A stretch of 64,000 nt of DNA, taken from CAZJHX01 sp964545715. Its GTDB lineage: Bacteria; Myxococcota_A; UBA9042; GCA-2863065. The stretch is from positions 59,800 through 123,799 of the forward strand of contig CAZJHX010000009.1 in assembly GCA_964545715.1 (NCBI GenBank), in the 5' to 3' direction. The translations under genes and the position numbers were made by a program. Below the pieces are notes generated by a model. It was not told the origin of the DNA. It searched no databases and worked only from the letters and a program-made list of their open reading frames with translations. Below are positions 35,523-44,000 of the stretch, piece by piece; the stretch's first letter is position 1, and each line of letters begins with the position of its first letter.

Positions 35523-35542
35523 CCCCACATTAATGCGTGGGG
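35523..35542 (-). promoter_or_regulatory. Hairpin covering the ribosome binding site of the EGF-repeat lipoprotein
   Basis: CCCCAC (35523-35528) and GTGGGG (35537-35542) form a perfect 6-bp stem with an 8-base A/T-rich loop. On the minus strand the downstream arm GTGGGG followed by ACAT ends right before the ATG at 35518, so the GGGGA that could serve as Shine-Dalgarno sequence is in the stem. It could dampen translation, or be coincidental. Confidence 0.35.
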
Positions 35543-35552
35543 ATGCTAGCAA

Positions 35553-35568
35553 CCCCCGCGTTCGGGGG
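35553..35568 (-). terminator. GC hairpin after the thioesterase gene
   Basis: CCCCCG-CGTT-CGGGGG is a perfect 6-bp stem with a four-base loop, located 5 bases past the stop of the thioesterase gene on the minus strand. The usual U-tract is missing (TTGCTAGC follows), so it is a weak or Rho-assisted terminator candidate. Confidence 0.45.
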
Positions 35569-35573
35569 CAAAC

Positions 35574-35990
35574 TCATGAGGTGGCGGCAAGCTCGGTCAA
35601 AACAGACTCGGGCACTTTGACCAGCTTGTTGTCGCGATCCACACAGACCAGCTGAATGACGCCGTTGACCATCAGCGTGTCCGTGCCCTTGCGGTAGACG
35701 TTCTGTTTGAACTCCAGGCGATACTCGCTCTGTTGCTCGACTGTGGTGCGGACCTCGATCACGTCGCCAAGCCGAGCGCCGTCGCGGTAGGTCAGCTTGG
35801 CCTTGTAGACCACGAAGCCGACGTTGTCTTCGTGGTACAGCCGGACCAGCTCGTCGGGCCCCAGCAAATGCTCACGAGCCCGCTCCATATAGCGCAGGTA
35901 GTTGGCGTGGTAGACCAGCCCCGAGAGGTCGGTGTCCTCGTAGTAGATGCGGACGTCATGGATGGCCGGCTGCATGCCGGGAGCATACAT
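35574..35990 (-). CDS. YbgC/4-hydroxybenzoyl-CoA-type acyl-CoA thioesterase
   Basis: A 138-residue single hotdog protein. The signature YYEDTDLSGLVYHANYLRYMERARE holds the catalytic Asp of the YbgC/4HBT thioesterase family (Y-x-D-T-D-x-x-G-x-V-Y-H-x-x-Y). The length is normal. It hydrolyses acyl-CoA or acyl-ACP thioesters; chain-length preference is unknown. Its ATG at 35990 overlaps the stop of the upstream choice-of-anchor A gene by one base (TGATG); a second ATG at 35975 is possible. It sits on the same strand downstream of pfaD-pfaA-pfaC, so release of a fatty acyl product is conceivable, but YbgC proteins more often belong to Tol-Pal loci. Confidence 0.8.
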   Translation of the reverse strand: MYAPGMQPAIHDVRIYYEDTDLSGLVYHANYLRYMERAREHLLGPDELVRLYHEDNVGFVVYKAKLTYRDGARLGDVIEVRTTVEQQSEYRLEFKQNVYRKGTDTLMVNGVIQLVCVDRDNKLVKVPESVLTELAATS

Positions 35991-37987
35991 CAATCTGGGA
36001 TCGCGCAGTCGGGTCCCAGCTGCGCCCGGAATGCGCTCACCCCTTCCAGCAGGAGGGCGTCGTCGCGCGACGTGCGATCCGGCAGTGGGGCCTCCAGGGG
36101 CAGCTGTGTCAGCACAATGATTTGCGGAGCGTCGCCGGGTCCCACCGAGACGAAGCTGGTCGGGATCGCGTCCGGGGCCTCGAATGTATACTCTTGGACG
36201 ATCGACGCGCGCGCCAGCCGACCCGCCAGCTCGCGTTGGCCTTCAGCGTCAAGCACCGTGATCGCAGCGTCCAGGGTGCCGCTGGACGACCTGAGGACCA
36301 CGCCCCCGTGCGGGACGATGATCGGCGGCGGACAGTTTTGGAAATCGATTGACAACGGGTCGCAGTAGCTGCCGGGCCCCGCACAAACCGCGGCGGCGGC
36401 GGTGGCGGCCGAGGCATTCAAAAACGAGGTGAAGGTCTCCAGATCGTTGGCCTTGTCTGTGTAGAACACCTTCTCCTCGAGATACAGCCCACCTTTGCTG
36501 TTTACCCGCGACTGTATGGACGCTTGGACGTCCTGCAATTCGGCTAGAGCGGCGCCGCATCGGCTCTGATTCTCCTCCAGACGCTTCATGCGTTGCACCA
36601 TCACATCCATCGCTGTGGCACAGTCGGCCTCGAATCCAGTCGACTGGTAGGGGTCCGGTCGCGGGGTGAACAACTGCACGAGCGTTGGCGGGTGGGGCGG
36701 CAGCGTTGACGCGGACGTGATCTGTGGCAAGACCTGGGCATGCAGCGCCTGAACCTGGGTGGCGCAGGTTGTGATTGCCCCTTGTGTGCAGGTGGCGTGC
36801 AAGCAGGCCAACAGGGCGAACTGCTGTATGGCCGCGCTCTTGGTGACCACCTCACAGTTTGTCTCGAGCTGCGGTGGGACCGGCGCCGGTGGACAAACCG
36901 AGAGGTTGGGCGGTGCGCCCAACAAATCGCCGCCCACATCGACGAGGGGAAACGAGAAGCTCCCCTTGCCCGTGGCCGGTGGCGCGATGTCGCCCGTTGT
37001 GGTCAACAGCCCCTGGGTCGTCAGCGCGACCGCGTGGATGTCCCGGGCGTCGCTGCTCCCGTCAAAGATGATCGCCTGAACCGCCTGGATTTCGCCCTCG
37101 CCGAGGTCTCCTATGAATGGGGCATATCGGTAGGCGCCTGACCCGCTCACGGAGTCGGCGATCAGCAGGCCCTCCACCACCGCGTTTGTGGACTGGACGG
37201 CCGCTCTTGGCGCCAGCACGGTGCCGCGCAGCTGTCCGTTGTGGAGCTCCAGAGCGACGACCTGCGGCATGTTGAACATCACGTTCTGCGCACCCAGCCC
37301 CGACCCCAGCGAGACCCCGAAGTTGGCCAGGCTGACGTCGGTGCCGGAGACGTTGATCACCGCCGAGGCGCCCGGCGGCAGGTCGATCCGAAGCGACTGA
37401 AGGCCCGAAAGGTCAGCCGCCGAGATCTCAAAGACGTTGATCTCGGGCTGGGAGCCAACGAGCTCCGCGGTGCCGTACGCCGTCACGTTGGTCGCGCCGT
37501 CAACCGGCAGGGCCAGCATCTGTAGGCCGCCCGCGATCACGTCCGCGTAGCCCTCGCTGAAGTCGATAGGCTCGGCGGCGATCAGCGTGCCGCCGTTGAA
37601 TGCGACCGTGTTGCCGGCGTCAGCCGCGCCCGAGTGCACCGCATCGCCGTGCAAAACGCCGTTAGTCAGGGTCAGGTCGTGGCCGACGATGACTGCGCCG
37701 CCCGGCGACTGATGCCCGACGTTGAACCCGTTCAAAACGACATTGCCGCCGGCCGCGATTCCGCCGCCCACGTCGCCACCACCGTTGTAGTCGCCGAAGA
37801 CGAGCACATTGAGCTCGCCGACTTCCGTCATGTCTTCAAGCTGCGCCGAAAGCTGGCCCAGGGGGCGGTCCACCGCAATGGCGGACACCGCGTCGGTCTC
37901 GGCGACAATACGCTCCGTACATTGAACCAACAGTGCGCATGCGCACCCCAACAGCGCCGTCGCGCGCAGAGATAGATGCCTTTCCAT
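35990..37987 (-). CDS. Choice-of-anchor A domain exported protein
   Basis: A 665-residue exported protein (N-terminus MERHLSLRATALLGCACALLVQC; possible lipobox at LVQC). Residues about 55-290 carry the choice-of-anchor A pattern: LNVLVFGDYNGGGDVGGGI, AAGGNVVLNGFNVG, VIVGHDLTLTNGVLHGDAV. The C-terminal half is helical, with a run of Cys and a coiled-coil-like stretch (MVQRMKRLEENQSRCGAALA) and no motif I know. In this family the C-terminus usually has a surface-anchoring tail; none is obvious here. It is placed 56 bases after pfaC and coupled to the thioesterase gene. A role in lipid synthesis is not implied by its domains. Confidence 0.7.
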   Translation of the reverse strand: MERHLSLRATALLGCACALLVQCTERIVAETDAVSAIAVDRPLGQLSAQLEDMTEVGELNVLVFGDYNGGGDVGGGIAAGGNVVLNGFNVGHQSPGGAVIVGHDLTLTNGVLHGDAVHSGAADAGNTVAFNGGTLIAAEPIDFSEGYADVIAGGLQMLALPVDGATNVTAYGTAELVGSQPEINVFEISAADLSGLQSLRIDLPPGASAVINVSGTDVSLANFGVSLGSGLGAQNVMFNMPQVVALELHNGQLRGTVLAPRAAVQSTNAVVEGLLIADSVSGSGAYRYAPFIGDLGEGEIQAVQAIIFDGSSDARDIHAVALTTQGLLTTTGDIAPPATGKGSFSFPLVDVGGDLLGAPPNLSVCPPAPVPPQLETNCEVVTKSAAIQQFALLACLHATCTQGAITTCATQVQALHAQVLPQITSASTLPPHPPTLVQLFTPRPDPYQSTGFEADCATAMDVMVQRMKRLEENQSRCGAALAELQDVQASIQSRVNSKGGLYLEEKVFYTDKANDLETFTSFLNASAATAAAAVCAGPGSYCDPLSIDFQNCPPPIIVPHGGVVLRSSSGTLDAAITVLDAEGQRELAGRLARASIVQEYTFEAPDAIPTSFVSVGPGDAPQIIVLTQLPLEAPLPDRTSRDDALLLEGVSAFRAQLGPDCAIPD

Positions 37988-38007
37988 ACGGCGAGCGAAT
38001 CATTTTC

Positions 38008-38024
38008 AATTTACGGCGTAAATT
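38008..38024. promoter_or_regulatory. A/T-rich inverted repeat between pfaC and the choice-of-anchor A gene
   Basis: AATTTAC-GGC-GTAAATT is a perfect 7-bp inverted repeat in the 56-base gap. The gap is A/T-rich against a GC-rich background, which is typical of a promoter or operator. It suggests that the choice-of-anchor A and thioesterase genes have their own promoter rather than only read-through from pfaC. Confidence 0.4.
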
Positions 38025-38043
38025 CAATTGTAACGAAGGAGAG

Positions 38044-41000
38044 CTAGCCGAAGAGGCGGGTACGAAGCTCGGTCAGCCAGCGCCCGGTCGGGTCGTCCGG
38101 GAAGCTCTCGCGGGCCAGGATCCGGTGCGACTCAGGACAGCCCTGCTGCTCGGCCAGGACCAGCGCCAGCACCGCGTGCTCTTCCGTGACGCCGTACTTG
38201 GCGACATGCTCTGCGACCTTGGCCGCAAACTCCGGGTCGGGCGGGTTGGCGGTCTCGTCGGCGTTGCTGGGGCCCAGCGCGTTGATGGCGGCGATGACCT
38301 TCTTCTTGCGGTCGCCGTAGGGCATCGACGACAGCTCGTCGGGCATCAACGGGCGGCCGATCCACAGGTCCTGGGTGCCCATGCCGATCGGAAACTCGAT
38401 GCGCTTGTCCAGCGGGCTTTGAGGCAAACCGCCAGTGAAGCGCAGCGGGACGACCGGCACGCCGACCTTCAGCGCCATGTCGATAAAGGCGCCGCTCATC
38501 TTCTCCACAGGTTTGCTGCTGTCGAACGAGCGCGTGCCCTCGACGTGGACCATTACAGACTTGCCCGGGCCGGCCATCTGCATGGCCAGATCGCCGATGA
38601 TCCTGGGCAGCGACTCGCGGTCCTCGCGGTCGAAAAAGGCGATGACCTGCGGGTCCTTGACGTCCGGATACGTGAAGCAATGCGCGATCAGCTTGCCCAG
38701 CCAGGTGTGCCGGTGCTCGGCCTTGGCCAGGGTCACCGTCGGTACGCCGGCCAGGCCGGATGCCAGAATGGAGAACACCAGGCTCTCCACGCCGGTCTGG
38801 TGGTTGGCCAGGTACAGCGCGCTCTTGCCGTGGATGGCGTTGAACGCGGCCGGATCCGGCAGCACCACCCGGCGGACGAAGCGCTGAATCAGCCCGTAGT
38901 ACAGGTCCTCGACCGGCCACGGTTCGCGATCGAACCACTGGGTCCAGAAGTCGCGCACAACCCCGATATCCAGGGTCTCGGCGCCGCTGGTCACGACCGT
39001 GGTGTCGCCGTCTTGCGTCGTCACAGTCTCGAACGTGTTGAGGGGCAGCGCCGCTGGGACAGCGCCCGGGTGCACGCCGATCTCGCGCGCTACGTGCTCC
39101 TTGGCTGCGATGGTCTCCACGTCTCGTGCGCCGTACAGCCCGTCGATAGTGCCCGGCAGCCAGTCGCTCTCGGCCACGCGTGCCTCAGTCAGCCGTGTCG
39201 CGCCATCATCGTGATCGGACAGTGACAGGCCGTCCACGAACGCCCGATCACGCAAGAAAGCGCGGCGGTCCAGCGGGTTGGCGCGGCCCAGCGGGCCCTT
39301 GGGGAACAGCGCCTCGACCAGCCGGAAGGCTGCCCAGACTTTGTCACCCGTGATCAGCTGCACCTGAAACGCCGGGAAGCGCGGGCCGCCGAAGAAGCCG
39401 TCAAAGCGCACCTCGCAGCGCACCTCGCCCTCGCGCGGCGCCGGTCCGTGAATCGACAGCTGCGGGATCATCGCCGGATAAGCGACGTGATCCTCGGGGA
39501 TCTCGTCCGACCACAGATGCAGCCGGTCGTGCGGAATAGCGTGTGTCGCCGCGTCCAGCAGCCCCTGGTTCAGGGTGCCGAACGGAACCGCGCCAGCCCC
39601 TGCATTCAGGATCGCCGACGCGCCGGTGTCGCCGATGCGCAGCGACTTCAGCAGCTGGAAGGCCGGTCCATGGAAGAGCGTGCCCGCCGCGTACGGGTTG
39701 GGCGCCTCGTCATCCTGCAGCGCTTTGAACGGCGCCGGCCCCATGACATAGCCGTTGCTGACCAGCACCGTGCCCTCGGCGATAGCGCCGTCGTCGTTTG
39801 TGAGCGACACCTTCGAGCGTCGCCCGTCGGTGTGGATGTCGTGCCGGATGATCGTGGGCTCGCCGATCGGCAGCCACCGCTTGACCGCCACGTTTTTGGC
39901 GCCGTTGATCACGCGACCTTCACCCGCGGCCGCCCCGGCCAGGCGGTCCAGCATGGACATCATCGGCAGCGCCGGCACGGTCCAGGTCGGGCAGTGATCG
40001 GCCAGCCACGTGTCTTGTGCCGGATCGAGCGTCTCGTTCCACAGCGTCGTGTCCACGGCGCCGCTCGTGATCCGCATGCCCAGGTTGCTGGCCTCGTAGA
40101 TGCGCATCCCGTCGACCCAGAGCGAGGCCTTGCAGATGGCGAACGGGCCGCGCTCGTCGGCGCCCTGCTCGGTGATCTCGATGGTCGAGTGCACCAGCTT
40201 GTTCTTGGGCAGCACCTGGCCGCGGTACTTCCACGTCAGCGGCGCACCCAGCATCAGCGGCTCAAAGCGCGGCTCGGCCACACCCTGGTCCATGCCCTTA
40301 TGCAGCATGGCGAACTGCAGCAGCTGAATCATGGCGCTGATCCCCAGCGAGCCCGGCTGCACCGGGTCCTGGTGGAAGTGGGCTTTGAAGAACCACTCGT
40401 CGGGATCGATGTCCTTGACCGCACGGTAGCGGCCCAGTCCGGCGTCACCGGCGTCCGGCCAGATGCCGTCCACGCGGTCGATCATCAGCTGGAAGGGCGC
40501 AGGCAGCCTGGCGGTGCCGCCGAACCAGCGGTCGTCCTTGATGCGCAGGTTGACCGTCTCGTCGCAGGGCGCCTCCAAATGGGCGCGATGGTCGTCTGTG
40601 ATCGGCAGCCCGATCTGGTTGGCCAGCGCCGCGCCGGGGAAGAAGCCGAAGACGGTGTCCATCACGTAGATGGGCTCCGGATCATCCTGCAGGAAGCACT
40701 CGACGTCGAAGCCCTCGATGATCATCCCGCCGGCGTTGGACACCGACTTGATCTTCACGCGCGTGGTCAGGGTGCCGCAGCCGGGCAGCAGCTCGCGGGT
40801 CAGCGTGCCGGTGCCGTCCAGGTTGCGGAAGAAGAGCGCCTGGTCGGACCCGACGATGCTGCCGACGCCCGACGCCAGCCAGCCGCACGGTTGCAGCGCC
40901 GCCTCCAGCAGCACGCAGAACGGCATGGTCTCGCAGCCGTTCTCGCGGAAGTACCAGACGTCCTCGGGCACGTCGTACTCGATCTCGATGATCGCGCCCG

Positions 41001-44000
41001 GCTTCGGGCCGTCCAGCTCGGGCTTCACCGAGGTGACGCGTGACATGAAGTGGTATGGCGGTCCGGGAAGACGCGGGACGCGGCCGCCGTCGTCGTACGG
41101 CTTGTACATCTCGCTGAACGCCAGGCTGGGCTTGCCCCAGGCGCACGCCAGCAGGGACGCGTAGTCGAAAACAAAGCCGTCTTTGGCTACGTGGACCGGC
41201 TTGGTCTCTACGTATTCGTCCAGCAGATCGGGGCGGCTGTCCATGGGCCAGCTGGGCACCAGGCGCAGGCCCATGCGGCGGCAGTGGAAGGCCTTGAGGC
41301 CGTCGACCGTGCACAGGAGATCGGCGTAGATGGTGGGCTCGGGGCCGTCGATGATCTCCTCGATGAAGACCTCGTAGATGAGCTCTTTGGAGTCGGGATC
41401 CACCTCGCCGCGACAGCGCAGCTGATACGGGATGTCGGCGACCGGCTCAAAGCGCCAGCCGTCTCGATCGATGGTGTAGCCCAGCGACGTCATGTAGACC
41501 GCCATCGCCTGCAGGCAGCCCTCGAACATCAGGGTGCCGGGCATGCACGGGTCGCTCTTGAAGTGCCCGTCAAAGAACCAGTCGTCCGGCTCGATCTCGT
41601 CGACCGCGCGCAGGTAGCCGCGGCCCCAGGCGCCGCCGTCGCGCTCCAGGTGGGTCACGCGGTCCATAAACAGCATGCGGCCGCCGGAGATGCGGGCCGT
41701 GCGCGTGTGTGCGCAGGCGGTCTCAAAGCCGGGACCGAAGCAGTCGTAGGCGCGGCCCTCGCTGAAGGCCTGTAGCTCTTTGGCGGTCAGCGACGTCTTG
41801 GTGCACTCGACGGCCGGCGGGTCCATCCGCGGGTTGTCCGTGTGCTCTCCGTCTTCGGGCGACCACAGCACACCGGCGGAGTCCAGCAGCTCCTCCTCGG
41901 TGAAGAAGCCCGCCTGGCCCTCGCGGACCGACAGCCGGATGTCGTCGCCGATGCGGCAGTCGTAGTGGAAGAAGAACAGGCGGATGTCGCCCTGGCGCGC
42001 GTGGCCGTCGACGTGGATGTCGTACTTCAGCGTGTCGCCGACCGTCGGCAGCCCACGGTGATAGGTCAGCTCGCAGCCGAGCAGGCGATAGACGCGGTCG
42101 CTCTTGTTGGTGAAGTCGATGCCCAGGTACGAGATGAGCATCAGGTCGGCCTGACCCGACTCGATCATGATCCCCGCGGGCATGCGGCCGTCGTGCAGCC
42201 ACCAGCTCTCCTGGGTCACGTCGGTCTCGGTCCATATCGTGCCCTTGCCCATGGAGCCCGCGACGGCGTCCAGGCCGGTCATGCGGTCGGCCAGCAGCAG
42301 CGGCGGCTCGGGCATACGCACCTGGCGCTCGTATCCGTCCTGTTGCTTGAACAGGTCGCCGTAGATCTCTGAGATGCGGCCCGATGCGTGAGTCTTCAGG
42401 CCCTCGCGGTCCAGCGTGAGTCCGGTCGGCTTCTTGAGCGTAGCCACCACCGGCTCGGGCGCCGCAGGCACCGGTTTCGGGGTGGGGGCCGGGGCTTCGG
42501 CGACGACCGGCGGTGCTTTGGCGACGACCGGCGGCGCGGGGACCGGGATCGGCGGTGTCGGAACCGCTACGGGCGCTGCCGGTATGATGCCTCCCGAAGA
42601 CCGCTGATAGGCGTCCAGGAGCCCGGCGTTCGTGCGGGCGCGAAGCTCCAGGAACTGCTTATGAACGTGTCCCTGCTGGGCAACGAACTGTTGATGCACA
42701 TGCGAAAGCTGCGCGTGATAGGCCGCCAGCTCCATGTGGAATCCGGCGGCCGCCGGCGCGGGCGGTGGCGTTACGGCCGGCGCGGGTTGCGGCGCGGGCG
42801 CGACGTCGGGTGCGACGATTGGAGGTAGCTCAGGTGCCGTCGGCATGGTCTGTACTCCCGGGGACGGCTGCAGCGGGGCCAGCCCCACGGTCTGCGGCGC
42901 CTTCATGGCAGGCGGTGTGATCTCAGGCCAGTGGCCGGCGAATTTCAGCGCGCGCGCGGGCGCAGTGGCCGCTTTTGGCTCGGCGGGGCCGCCGACCAGC
43001 GCCAACTGTGCGGTCTGTCCGCCCAGCGCTGACAGGGCCAGCGCAACGGTGTCGCCTTCGGATGTCTGGGATGCCGCCTCAGCGATCTGGACCAATCCCG
43101 CCGCGGCGTGTGCACCACAGTGAGCGCTCTCGATCGCCTGACCGCTGACGTCGTCGAGAATCGCGATGACCGGATGACGCTTCGCCTGCGCGTCCGACAG
43201 GCGCTCCAGCACCAGCACAACCGACGCATCCTCGGTTTTACGACCCGGGGCCAGCGCCGCGATCGCTGCCTGCTGCACCGGCTCGCGGCTCATGTCGACC
43301 GCGCCGACGACCGCCGCATCCAGGTCACCGGCCCGCAGCGCGCGCGCCGCGATCTCCAGCGCCCGCACGCCCGACAGCTCCTCCGAGGAGACGGTCAGGC
43401 TGGCGCCGGCCAGGTCGAATTGACTGTTGAGCCGGTTGGCCGGGATGTTCGGCATCGTGCCCAGCACGCCCGGGGACTCCAGCAGCGGCGTGAAGCCGTC
43501 ACGCATCGCCGCCAGGTTGTCCTGGTTGCCCCACTCGGCTGCCCAGTCCGCCATCCGCCAGCGAGCGCCATAACGCGCCACGTTTGGGTCGCAGCCCATG
43601 CCCACGAGTACTCCGGTCCGATCGCGAGGCAGGTCCAGCTCGGGGACCGCGCGAAATGCGTCCGCCAGGATCGCCAGCTGCTGCGGCAGGCTGCGCTCCA
43701 GATCGCGCGGCGGGAACTTGAGCCCGGCGACCGGGATCTCGATGGTCTCCGGGTTTTTGGTCAGCGATAGCGCGACGATCGCGACCGGGCCTTTCGGCGC
43801 CTCGCTGGCCACCTCCGGCGCCTCGCCCGCGACGTACTCTTCGACGACCAGGTGCGCGTTGTTGCCGCCAAAGCCAAACGCGCTGATGCCCGCACGGCGG
43901 CGTCCGGTCCACGGCTCCGCTGTCTTCAATACGCGCAGCGGCGAGCCGGCCAGCGCCGGGTTCTCAGCCTCCACGTGCAAGGACGGGGGCCGCGTCTGAT

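Noticed and set aside
35574..35990. Thioesterase as part of a Tol-Pal locus
   Set aside because: No tolQ, tolR, tolA, tolB or pal gene is adjacent.
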